Of a stretch of DNA of 64,000 bases, positions 40,806-48,710 are shown piece by piece (position 1 is the first letter of the stretch; every line of letters begins with the position of its first letter). The notes under the pieces are model-generated. The model saw only the letters and a list, made by a program, of their open reading frames with translations, made no database searches and was not told the origin of the DNA. The stretch spans positions 1-64,000 of the forward strand of contig JAICUI010000008.1 of the NCBI GenBank assembly GCA_025935925.1, read 5' to 3'. Position numbers and translations under genes: made by a program. The stretch is from Chloroflexota bacterium. GTDB lineage: Bacteria; Chloroflexota; Limnocylindria; Limnocylindrales; CSP1-4.

Positions 40806-41477
40806 ATGGAACTGAATGTCAAGAGGCGCCCCTACGACGCGTCCCGGCGGCGGGAGCGAGCCCAGCGCTCTCGCGACGAGATCCTCGAGGTCGCCAGGAC
40901 GCGGTTCCTCGCGGACGGCTATGCCGCCACGACCGTGGCCCGGATCGCCGGCGATGCGAACGTGTCCGTCGAGACGATCTACAAGGCGTTCGGCAGCAAG
41001 GCGGGACTCGTCCGTGCGATCTGGGAGCGCGCCCTCGAGGGTGTGGGGCCGGTGCCCGCGGAGCGGCGGTCCGACGAGATGCGGTCGCGGGAGGTCGACG
41101 CACGGACGATCTTCGAACGCTGGTCGGTGTTCGTCACGGAGATCGCGCCGCTGGGCGCACCGATCATGCTCCTGGCCCGCGAGGCAGCGGCAAGCGACCC
41201 GGAGCTCGCGGAGCTGGTGCAGCGGGCGGAGGAGGCGCGCGTCGCCCGGATGGAGCACAACGCCTCGGACCTGCTTGAGCGGGGCCTGCTTCGGCCGGGC
41301 ATCACCCTGGACGAAGCGCGCGACGTGCTGTTGACGTACAGCTCGATTGAGCTCTACGGGCTGCTCGTGGTGCGGTACGGCTGGCCGATCGAGCGCTTCG
41401 GTCGCTTCATCGTCTCGGGCATGGTCGCCTGGCTGCTCGGGGATGGCGGGTCGGCCGCAGACGCGTCCACGGGCTGA
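40806..41477 (+). CDS. TetR-family transcriptional regulator
   Basis: 223 aa from ATG 40806. The helix-turn-helix DEILEVARTRFLADGYAATTVARIAGDANVSVETIYKAFGSKAGLVRAIWE occupies residues ~20-70; the remainder is a helical ligand and dimer domain (SFVFVTEI-like WSVFVTEIAPLGAPIMLLAREAA). The start is preceded by an AT-rich gap and no Shine-Dalgarno sequence. It is divergent from the SnoaL-SDR operon, the usual layout for a TetR repressor and its target. Ligand unknown. It lies 76 bp upstream of the LacI gene, which starts an unrelated sugar operon. Confidence 0.92.
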   Translation: MELNVKRRPYDASRRRERAQRSRDEILEVARTRFLADGYAATTVARIAGDANVSVETIYKAFGSKAGLVRAIWERALEGVGPVPAERRSDEMRSREVDARTIFERWSVFVTEIAPLGAPIMLLAREAAASDPELAELVQRAEEARVARMEHNASDLLERGLLRPGITLDEARDVLLTYSSIELYGLLVVRYGWPIERFGRFIVSGMVAWLLGDGGSAADASTG

Positions 41478-41511
41478 CGTGAAGCCGGTCTTGACGCCGC
41501 TGGTACCGTGA

Positions 41512-41539
41512 TGAAACCGGTACCATGTAACCGGTTACA
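41512..41539 (+). promoter_or_regulatory. Twin LacI-type operator half-overlapping a -10 box
   Basis: Two adjacent 14-bp palindromic sites: TGAAACCGGTACCA (41512-41525, imperfect) and TGTAACCGGTTACA (41526-41539, perfect). The central CCGG and flanking AAC/GTT fit LacI/GalR operators. TACCAT (41521-41526), a -10-like box, straddles the junction, so a repressor bound there would block its own promoter. This predicts autoregulation of the lacI gene and the downstream operon. Confidence 0.85.
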
Positions 41540-41553
41540 CCGACGAGGCCGGC

Positions 41554-42588
41554 GTGGCGCGAAAGTCCGTGACCATCCGCGATGTCGCTAGAGAGGCCGG
41601 CGTCAGCGTGGCGACGGCGTCCCGCGTCCTGAACGGCAAGGACATCGTGAAACCGCTCACACGGGACCGGATCCTGTCGGTGATGGCGGAGCTGGGGTTC
41701 AGTCCGAGTCCCGCGGCACGCCGGCTGAGCCTTGGGCGGACGCTCACCATCGGCGTGGTCGTGTCGTTCCTGACGCGGCCGCAGGCCGCCGAGCGGCTTC
41801 GCGGGGTCGATGCCGTCCTCGCGGACAGCGAGTTCGACCTCGTCATCTACAACGTCGAATCGGTGGCGAAGCGCGATCACTACCTCGACACGCTCGCGAC
41901 GTCGCAGCGAGCCGACGGGCTGCTGGTGATGTCGCTGCCGCCGGCGCCCGAAACCGCGGCGGCCTTGAGCGACTCCCCCGTCCCGGTCGTGTTCATCGAC
42001 GTCCACACGCCGTCCGTCGACCACCTGCCGCGCGTGATCGGCGACGACGTCGCGGGCGGCGCGCTGGCGGCGCGGCACCTGCTCGAGCTCGGCCACCGGC
42101 GCATCGCCTTCATCGGCGACGCGCTCGCCGATCCGTTCGGGTTCACGTCCAGCCGCGATCGCGAGCGCGGCTTCCGCGACGAGCTGCGACGCGCCGGCGT
42201 CGACATCCCGGCCGAATGGATCGGCCACGGCGCGCACGGTCGCTACGAGGCGCGCGACCTCGCCCGGCGGATGCTTACGGCTGAGTCGCGGCCCACGGCG
42301 ATCTTCACCGCGAGCGACACGCAGGCGCTGGGCGTCATCGCGGCGGCGCGCGAGCTCGGGCTCCACGTCCCCGACGACCTGTCGGTCGTGGGCTACGACG
42401 ACATCGAGGCCGCCGACTACGTCGGGCTCACGACGGTTCGCCAGCAGCTGTTCGAGTCCGGCCGCCGGGGCGCGGCGATCCTGCTCGCCGAGATCGACAA
42501 CCGGACCGACGGTCCGGCCATCGCGCACCTCACCCCCGAGCTCGTGGTCCGCGTGACCACGTCGCCCCCGAAGGAGGGCCGTGCATGA
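41554..42588 (+). CDS. LacI-family transcriptional regulator
   Basis: 344 aa, GTG start with ACGAGG upstream. The DNA-binding domain VTIRDVAREAGVSVATASRVLNGKDIVKPLTRDRILSVMAELGFSPSPAARRLSLGR (residues ~6-62) includes the hinge helix. The periplasmic-binding-like effector domain follows (TIGVVVSFL, PVVFIDVH, GHRRIAFIGD, PTAIFTASDTQALG, SVVGYDDIEAADYV). It probably binds a sugar or glycoside imported by the next genes and represses them through the twin operator upstream. It is 53 bp upstream of the binding-protein gene and likely cotranscribed with it. Confidence 0.93.
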   Translation: MARKSVTIRDVAREAGVSVATASRVLNGKDIVKPLTRDRILSVMAELGFSPSPAARRLSLGRTLTIGVVVSFLTRPQAAERLRGVDAVLADSEFDLVIYNVESVAKRDHYLDTLATSQRADGLLVMSLPPAPETAAALSDSPVPVVFIDVHTPSVDHLPRVIGDDVAGGALAARHLLELGHRRIAFIGDALADPFGFTSSRDRERGFRDELRRAGVDIPAEWIGHGAHGRYEARDLARRMLTAESRPTAIFTASDTQALGVIAAARELGLHVPDDLSVVGYDDIEAADYVGLTTVRQQLFESGRRGAAILLAEIDNRTDGPAIAHLTPELVVRVTTSPPKEGRA

Positions 42589-42640
42589 CACCAGCGCATT
42601 TGTCCGGAGTGGCTTCGTGAATCGCACAGGAGGAGACTTG

Positions 42641-44077
42641 ATGGTCACAACTGGCATGGACCGCACCCGAGCGCCGCGTCGCGCGGGACCGCTCGCGGTC
42701 CTGGCGCTCCTGGTGGCCGCGTGTGCGTCGCCGGGCGCCGTCACCCAAGCGCCGACCACCGCGCCGACGACGGCGCCCACCACCGCACCGGCATCGGGCG
42801 AGGCCCCGTCGGGCTCGGCGGCGGCGCCGTCCGAGAGCGCCGCGGCGGCGGGACCCAACTGCGGCACCGATCCCGTGACGCTGAACGCCTACTTCGAGAC
42901 GGGCTTCGACCTGCCGTTCAAGCTCTCGGACGAGTTCACCAAGCAGTTCCCCAACGTCAAGTGGGACATCAAGCAGGACCAGTTCACGAACCTGATGTCC
43001 TCGACGCCCCGCCTGCTGTCCGGCGACAACGCGCCGGACCTCATCCGGCTCCCGTCGATGGTCTCGCTCGTGAAGGACGGGCTGCTGAAGAACCTGGACG
43101 AGTACGTCACGGCCTTCGGCTGGGACAAGTTCCCGCCGGCGCAGCTCGCCCAGAACCGCGTCGCCGCCGACGGTACGCGCGGCTCGGGGTCCCTCTACGC
43201 GGCCGGGCTGAACTACAGCCTGACCGGCGTCTTCTACAGCAAGAAGCTGGCGCAGCAGATCGGCATGACGCAGCCGCCGACGACCGTCGACGAGTTCGAG
43301 GCGCTGCTCGCGAAGGCGAAGGCGGCCAACCTCCTGCCGATCATGGCGTGGAACGCCACGGCGAGCGGCGGCGGCCTCGCGTTCCCGCTCCAGAACCTGA
43401 TGGCGGCCTACGGCCCGACCGATCCGATCAACGACTGGATCTTCCAGAAGCCGGGCGCGACGATCGACACGCCCACCAACCTGACCGCTGCGCAGCACCT
43501 GGAGCAGTGGGTCAAGTCCGGCTACTTCCCGAAGGACGTCAACGCCATCGAGTACACCGACGCGAACGCACGCTTCGGCAAGGGCGAGGGCGTGTTCATG
43601 TTCAACGGCGACTGGCAGGACGCCGGGTATGACAAGGACCAGCCCCAGGGCGTCGGGTTCTTCGTCTTCCCGCCGTCGCAGTCCGGTGGCAAGGTCGCCG
43701 CCATGTCCGCGCCGCTGACCTACGGCATCGCCGCCAAGGCCAAGAACGCCGACTGCGCCGCGTCCTTCCTGAACTGGGTCGCCACCAACGAGAAGGCGCG
43801 CGAGATCGATGTCGCCGTCGGCGGCTCGAACCCGGGCGGCCCGCCCGACCTGCCGGTTCCGCCGGCGGCCGCCGGGTCGGTCATCAACGAGACGCTCGCC
43901 GCGGGCGCGCAGGTCGGCAAGGACAACGGGGCGATGGACTTCATCGCCAACGCGACCGGGTCGATCTTCGCGCAGGGCTGGACGCCGGAGCTCCAGAGCC
44001 TCGTCGGCGGCAAGGAGGACGCCGCCGGCCTGCTCAAGGCCGTCCAGGCCGAGTACGAGAAGGAGCTCAGCCGGTGA
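42641..44077 (+). CDS. Sugar ABC transporter substrate-binding lipoprotein
   Basis: 478 aa from ATG 42641 (AGGAGGAG upstream). Lipobox LLVAAC around residue 27, then a Thr/Pro/Ala linker (TAPTTAPTTAP), then a family-1 (CUT1) sugar-binding domain: PVTLNAYFETGFDLPFKLSDEFTKQFPNVKWD, PDLIRLPSMVSLVKDGLLKNLDEYV, TGVFYSKKLAQQIGM, AVFMFNGDWQD-like EGVFMFNGDWQDAGY. It delivers an oligosaccharide or glucoside to the two permeases that follow. Its stop overlaps the next start as GTGA. Sugar not known; sucrose or a glucoside is likely from the GH13 enzyme downstream. Confidence 0.93.
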   Translation: MVTTGMDRTRAPRRAGPLAVLALLVAACASPGAVTQAPTTAPTTAPTTAPASGEAPSGSAAAPSESAAAAGPNCGTDPVTLNAYFETGFDLPFKLSDEFTKQFPNVKWDIKQDQFTNLMSSTPRLLSGDNAPDLIRLPSMVSLVKDGLLKNLDEYVTAFGWDKFPPAQLAQNRVAADGTRGSGSLYAAGLNYSLTGVFYSKKLAQQIGMTQPPTTVDEFEALLAKAKAANLLPIMAWNATASGGGLAFPLQNLMAAYGPTDPINDWIFQKPGATIDTPTNLTAAQHLEQWVKSGYFPKDVNAIEYTDANARFGKGEGVFMFNGDWQDAGYDKDQPQGVGFFVFPPSQSGGKVAAMSAPLTYGIAAKAKNADCAASFLNWVATNEKAREIDVAVGGSNPGGPPDLPVPPAAAGSVINETLAAGAQVGKDNGAMDFIANATGSIFAQGWTPELQSLVGGKEDAAGLLKAVQAEYEKELSR

Positions 44078-45048
44078 CCTACGCCGCCGGCGATGCCGGT
44101 CCGAGACAGGAGGCCTCGGCCTCGCCTGCTCGGACCGATCGCCGGCGGAGCCTTCGACGGGTTCCCTGGATCCAGGGGACCCGTCGACGCCAGGCGATGG
44201 TCGGCTGGCTGTTCGTCGCGCCCGCGCTCGTGATGTACGGGCTGTTCGTGCTCCAGCCGCTCGTCCTCACGGTCCAGTACTCGCTCTACCGCTGGGACGG
44301 CGTCGGCCCTGCGACCTTCGTCGGGCTGGCGAACTACGCGGATGTGGTCAGCGAGCCGCGTTTGATCGAGACGCTGTTCAACGCCTTCCGCCTCGTGATC
44401 TTCTTCTCGCTGATCCCGGTGACCCTCGGGCTCGTCACCGCCGCGATCATCCAGCGCGTCGCGCGTGGCTGGCTCGGGACGGTCTCGCGGACCGTCCTGT
44501 TCCTGCCCCAGGTCATCCCGCTCGTCGCGGCCGGCATCATCTGGGGCCGGCTGCTGTCGCTCCAGGGCCTCGTCAACGAGCTGCTCACCGCGATCGGTCT
44601 GGGCGGCGTCACGCGGGCGTGGCTCGGGGACTTCGACTTCGCGCTGCCGGCGGTCGGCGTGATCGGGATCTGGGTCCTCCTCGGCTTCTGCACGGTGCTG
44701 CTGCTGACGGGCATGGCGAAGGTCGACCCCGCGCTGTACGAGTCCGCGCGGCTCGACGGCGCCGGGTGGTTCGCCGAGTTCCGGTCGATCACGGTGCCCA
44801 GCCTGCGCTACGAGGTCGGCGTGTGCGTGACCGTGACGGTCATCGCCGCGCTCGCCACGTTCGACATCGTCTACGTCTCCACGGGCGGCGGGCCGGGGAA
44901 TGCCACCGCCGTGCCCGGCATCCAGATCTACATCCTCGCGTTCCTCGAGCGGCAGGTCGGGCTCGCCTCGGCGCTCGCGGTCGTGCTGATCGTCCTCGTG
45001 CTGCTCGTCATCCTGCCGATCCAGCGGCTCACGCGCGGGGACGCCTGA
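44074..45048 (+). CDS. Sugar ABC transporter permease 1 (MalF-like)
   Basis: 324 aa with six hydrophobic helices after a ~45-residue Arg-rich cytoplasmic N-terminus. MVGWLFVAPALVMYGLFVLQPLV starts the first helix. The EAA loop ESARLDGAGWFAEFRSITVPSLRYEV docks on the ATPase. FDIVYVSTGGGPGNAT is typical of CUT1 permeases. GTG 44074 overlaps the previous stop. A strong hairpin lies within its first 40 codons. The ATPase subunit is not encoded here; a shared MsiK/UgpC-type ATPase elsewhere would be needed. Confidence 0.93.
   Translation: MTYAAGDAGPRQEASASPARTDRRRSLRRVPWIQGTRRRQAMVGWLFVAPALVMYGLFVLQPLVLTVQYSLYRWDGVGPATFVGLANYADVVSEPRLIETLFNAFRLVIFFSLIPVTLGLVTAAIIQRVARGWLGTVSRTVLFLPQVIPLVAAGIIWGRLLSLQGLVNELLTAIGLGGVTRAWLGDFDFALPAVGVIGIWVLLGFCTVLLLTGMAKVDPALYESARLDGAGWFAEFRSITVPSLRYEVGVCVTVTVIAALATFDIVYVSTGGGPGNATAVPGIQIYILAFLERQVGLASALAVVLIVLVLLVILPIQRLTRGDA
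44154..44187. promoter_or_regulatory. 34-bp near-perfect palindrome inside the permease 5' end
   Basis: CGACGGGTTCCCTGGA followed directly by TCCAGGGGACCCGTCG, extended by one T-A pair: 17-bp arms with one mismatch and no spacer. It codes RRVPWIQGTRRR in the permease. As an mRNA hairpin just after the binding-protein gene it could slow 3' decay or ribosomes and keep binding-protein mRNA more abundant than permease mRNA. Confidence 0.75.
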
Positions 45049-45872
45049 TGCGCGTCAGCCGCAGCGAGCTGTTCGCCGGACGCGCCGTGCTCCTCGTGCT
45101 GGTCGCGATCACGGTCCTCCCGTTCATCAGCATCTTCACGACCGCGCTCCATCCGTCGGGGGACGTGCCGCCCGGGCTCGACTGGCCGGCAGACCCGCAG
45201 TGGGGCAACTTCCTCGAGGCCTTCCGGGTCGCGAACATGACCTCGCTGCTCGTGTCCAGCGTGTTCATCGTCCTCGCCGTCGTGCCGATCTCCCTCGTCA
45301 TCTCGACGATGGCCGGCTTCGGCATCGGCCTGCTCCGGATCCCCGGGGCGCGCTGGCTCCTGCTGCTGTTCATCTTCGGCCTGACCCTGCCCTTCGAGGG
45401 GATCATCACGCCGCTGTACTTCCTCGCGCGGTCCATGGGCATCCTCAACACGCGGCTCGCGATCGTGCTGCCGCTGATCGGGCTGTTCATGCCGTTCGCC
45501 GTGTTCTGGATGCGCGCGCACTTCGTGAACATGCCGAACGAGATCTCCGAGGCCGCGCGCGTCGACGGCGCGAGCACCTGGGACCTGTTCTGGCGGATCC
45601 ACGTGCCGCTCGCGATGGCGCCGATCGCCTCGCTCGGGATCCTGATGTCCGTCTGGGCGTGGAACCAGTTCCTGCTGGCCCTGGTGCTCGTCGAGGACCC
45701 GTCGCAGCGGACGATGGCCGGCGCGCTGGGCGCGTTCCAGGGCCACTACGCGACCGACATCCCGCTCCTGTCGGCCGGCACGATCGTCATCCTGCTGCCC
45801 ACGCTGCTGCTGTTCATCGTCTTCCAGCGACAGGTCATCTCGGCGCTCCTGCAGGGCTCGGTCAAGGGATGA
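45048..45872 (+). CDS. Sugar ABC transporter permease 2 (MalG-like)
   Basis: 274 aa with six helices. VTVLPFISIFTTALHPSGDVPPGL-like start (ITVLPFISIFTTALHPSG) and EAARVDGASTWDLFWRIHVPLAMAPI (EAA loop) are the CUT1 second-permease pattern; WAWNQFLLALVLVEDPSQRTMAGALGAFQG is the typical C-terminal segment. ATG in TGATG overlaps the previous stop by one base; its own stop overlaps the hydrolase start as ATGA. Forms a heterodimer with the first permease in the inner membrane. Confidence 0.93.
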   Translation: MRVSRSELFAGRAVLLVLVAITVLPFISIFTTALHPSGDVPPGLDWPADPQWGNFLEAFRVANMTSLLVSSVFIVLAVVPISLVISTMAGFGIGLLRIPGARWLLLLFIFGLTLPFEGIITPLYFLARSMGILNTRLAIVLPLIGLFMPFAVFWMRAHFVNMPNEISEAARVDGASTWDLFWRIHVPLAMAPIASLGILMSVWAWNQFLLALVLVEDPSQRTMAGALGAFQGHYATDIPLLSAGTIVILLPTLLLFIVFQRQVISALLQGSVKG

Positions 45873-47089
45873 TCGGCCATCCGCCCCCGAACGCCGCCGC
45901 GACGCGAACCCTCGCGGACGGCCGGATGATCCACGGCATCGCCGACGAAGGCTACGGCACGCTCGTGGATGCGTTCGTCACCAACTTCGAGGAGCGATCC
46001 GACCTGGGCGCGGCGTGCACCGTGCACGTCGACGGCCGGGCCGTGGTCGACCTGTGGGGCGGGATCGCCGACGGGCGAACCGGAGCGGCCTGGCAGCGGG
46101 ACACCGCCGCCGTGATCTTCTCGTGCACCAAGGGGCTCCTCGCCATCTGCGCGTACCTGCTCGTGCAGGACGGCCGGCTGGATCTCGACGCGCCCATCGC
46201 CGCGTACTGGCCGGCGTTTGCGCAACACGGCAAGGCCGCGATCACTGTTCGTGACGCGATGGCCCACCGGGCGGGGCTCGCCGCGCTCGACCGCGACCTC
46301 AGCCGCGCCGAGGTGCTCGCCTGGGAGCCCGTGATCGGCGCGATCGAGGCGCAGCCGCCGCGCGATCCGCCGGCCGCGGGCCACCTCTACCATGCGCTGA
46401 CCTATGGCTGGATCGTCGGCGAGGTCATGCGCAGGATCACGGGCCTGATGCCGGGCCAGCTCTTCGCGGCCAAGATCGCCCGGCCCCTGGGCCTCCGGAC
46501 GTGGATCGGCGTCCCGCCCGAGGCACGCCCGACCATCGCCTGGATGGAGGTCCCGCTGCCGGACGAGGACTCCGATGCGGCCCGGGAGGCGAGCCGTCTC
46601 GCCGAGGCCGAGCCGTCCGTCGCGCGCAGCCTGTCGATGGGCGGCGCGTTCGGCTTTCCCGTGGAAGACGGCACCGTGACGTTCAACGATCCCGCGATCC
46701 AGGCCGCCGAGGTGCCGGGCGCGAACGGAATCAGCACGGCGGCGTCGCTCGCGCGCGTCTACGCGTCGTGCGTCAGCACCGCTGACGGCCCGCTGCTGTC
46801 GCCGTCGAGCGTCGCGGACGCGCTGGTCGTCCGGTCCGCGGGCCCGCAGCTCTCGGGGCTGCCCGATGACGGGGCGCGCTGGGGCACCGGGTTCCAGCTC
46901 GCGTCGCCGCCGTCCCAGCCGATGCTCGGGCCGTCGAGCTTCGGGCACGCCGGCGCCGGCGGACAGCTCGGGTTCGCGGATGCCGACCACCGCGTCGGGT
47001 TCGCGTACCTCAGCAACCAGATGGGCGGCTACGGCGATGGGAGGGCACGGGCGCTGACGCTCGCGCTTCGCGACGCCCTCGGTGGGTGA
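45869..47089 (+). CDS. Beta-lactamase-fold esterase/hydrolase in the sugar operon
   Basis: A 406-aa class C beta-lactamase-like enzyme of the EstB/family VIII esterase kind. The S-x-x-K nucleophile motif is FSCTKGLLAICAYLLV (Ser, then Lys three later) at about residue 80. The second motif is Tyr in YHALTYGWIVGEVMRRITG (Y-x-x-x-x-G-W in this group). The third-motif region is FGHAGAGGQLGFADADHRVGFAYLSNQ. No signal peptide, so cytoplasmic. Its ATG overlaps the stop of the second permease, so it belongs to the sugar operon, where it might remove an ester (acyl) group from an imported glycoside. This is inference from context. Confidence 0.88.
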   Translation: MIGHPPPNAAATRTLADGRMIHGIADEGYGTLVDAFVTNFEERSDLGAACTVHVDGRAVVDLWGGIADGRTGAAWQRDTAAVIFSCTKGLLAICAYLLVQDGRLDLDAPIAAYWPAFAQHGKAAITVRDAMAHRAGLAALDRDLSRAEVLAWEPVIGAIEAQPPRDPPAAGHLYHALTYGWIVGEVMRRITGLMPGQLFAAKIARPLGLRTWIGVPPEARPTIAWMEVPLPDEDSDAAREASRLAEAEPSVARSLSMGGAFGFPVEDGTVTFNDPAIQAAEVPGANGISTAASLARVYASCVSTADGPLLSPSSVADALVVRSAGPQLSGLPDDGARWGTGFQLASPPSQPMLGPSSFGHAGAGGQLGFADADHRVGFAYLSNQMGGYGDGRARALTLALRDALGG

Positions 47090-47099
47090 CGGGGCGGCG

Positions 47100-48593
47100 A
47101 TGGCGGACCGGTCGGCGGTCGCGCCGCGGCCGCAGCTGCTGACCTACCCGGACTCCCTCGGCGGCGATCTCGGCAGCCTCGCGGATCTCCTGGACGGACC
47201 GTTCCACGGCCTGTTCCGCGGCGTCCACATCCTGCCGCCGTTCCCGTCGTCCGGCGACCGCGGCTTCGCGCCGGTGACCTACGCGGAGATCGACCCGCGC
47301 TTCGGAACCTGGGACGACGTCCGGCGCATCAGCCGCCGCCACGCCGTGATGCTCGACCTGATGATCAATCACATCTCGAGGCAGAGCCCGGAGTTCCGGG
47401 ACTTCCTGCGCCATGGACGCCGGTCGGCCCACGCGGACCTGTTCATCACGCTCGACAAGATCTGGCCCGCGGGGATCCCGGACCCCGCCGACGTCGCGCG
47501 GATCTTCCTGCGCAAGCCGCACGCTCCGTTCTCCACGGTGACGGTCGGCGACGACGGCGCGCGGGAGCGGATCTGGACGACGTTCGGCACCGCCGACTGG
47601 TCGGAGCAGATCGACCTCGACGTCACGGCGCCCGCGACGAAGACGCTGATCACCGACTGGCTGGGGTCGTTCGCGGCGCGCGGCGTGAGCATCGTGCGGC
47701 TGGACGCGATCGGCTACGTGATCAAGCAACCCGGCACGAGCTGCTTCATGGTCGAGCCGGCGATCTACGAGTTCCTGTCGTGGGTCACGGACGTCGCGGC
47801 GTCGTTCGGCCTGGTCGTGCTGCCCGAGGTCCACGACACGTACCCGACGCACGAACGTCTCTCGGCGCACGGCTTCTGGACCTACGACTTCGTGCTCCCG
47901 GGTCTCGTGCTGCAGACGCTCTCGGGCGGCAAGGCCGCGCGACTCGCGGATCACCTCGCGCGCTCGCCGGCCCGCCAGTTCACGACCCTCGACTGCCACG
48001 ACGGGATCCCCGTCCGCCCCGACCTCGACGGCATCCTCGAGTCCGAGGAGATGCTCGAGCTCGCGGGCCGCGTCCGCGAGCGGGGCGGCAACGTCAACCG
48101 CATCCTGTCCGATGCGCACGCAGGCGGCGTCGACGTGCACCAGCTCAACACCACGTACTACGCGGCGCTCGGCTGCCACGACGAGCGATACGTGGCTGCG
48201 CGGGCGATCCAGCTGTTCGCCCGCGGCGTGCCGCAGATCTACTACGTCGGGCTGCTCGCCGGCGACAACGACGACGCGGCCGTCGCGCGAACGGGCGAGG
48301 GCCGGGCGATCAACCGCCACGACTATTCCGCGGACGAGATCCAGGCGGCGCTCGCGCGGCCCGTGGTCCGGCGCGTCCTGGAGCTCGTCGCGCTCCGCAA
48401 CTCGCATCCGGCATTCGATGGCGACCTGCGCGTGGCGACCGTCGACGACGCGGCGATCACGATGACGTGGACGACACCCGGCGAGGAGATTGCGCTCACG
48501 GTCGACTTCGGAGCGGGACGCGCGCTCGTCGACGTCGCCGGCACGAGCCGGCTCATCGCTTCATGGGAGCCGGCCGCGGCCGAGGCCGGCTGA
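47100..48593 (+). CDS. GH13 sucrose-phosphorylase-like enzyme
   Basis: 497 aa, GH13 subfamily 18 (TIM barrel). GVHILPPFPSSGDRGFAPVTYAEIDPRFGTWDD, RLDAIGYVIKQPGTSCFM (Asp nucleophile), VLPEVHDTYP (Glu acid/base), FTTLDCHDGIPVRPDLDGIL (transition-state Asp) and GLLAGDNDDAAVARTGEGRAINRHDYS are present. Such enzymes split sucrose, sucrose 6'-phosphate, glucosylglycerol or glucosylglycerate with phosphate to glucose 1-phosphate. The loop HDTYPTHERL differs from classical sucrose phosphorylases, so specificity is open. ATG 47100 is chosen; GTG 47082 overlaps the previous stop and is possible. Last gene of the LacI operon: import, possible deacylation, phosphorolysis. Confidence 0.9.
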   Translation: MADRSAVAPRPQLLTYPDSLGGDLGSLADLLDGPFHGLFRGVHILPPFPSSGDRGFAPVTYAEIDPRFGTWDDVRRISRRHAVMLDLMINHISRQSPEFRDFLRHGRRSAHADLFITLDKIWPAGIPDPADVARIFLRKPHAPFSTVTVGDDGARERIWTTFGTADWSEQIDLDVTAPATKTLITDWLGSFAARGVSIVRLDAIGYVIKQPGTSCFMVEPAIYEFLSWVTDVAASFGLVVLPEVHDTYPTHERLSAHGFWTYDFVLPGLVLQTLSGGKAARLADHLARSPARQFTTLDCHDGIPVRPDLDGILESEEMLELAGRVRERGGNVNRILSDAHAGGVDVHQLNTTYYAALGCHDERYVAARAIQLFARGVPQIYYVGLLAGDNDDAAVARTGEGRAINRHDYSADEIQAALARPVVRRVLELVALRNSHPAFDGDLRVATVDDAAITMTWTTPGEEIALTVDFGAGRALVDVAGTSRLIASWEPAAAEAG

Positions 48594-48710
48594 CCGCCGG
48601 CGGCATCCGGGCCGCCCGGACGCGAGTGAGCCGCGGATCCGACGGCGCGCGCCGGATCGTCATCTCGCCCGGACGACGCGCGTCCGATGGGCGGCTGCCA
48701 GACTCGCCCC

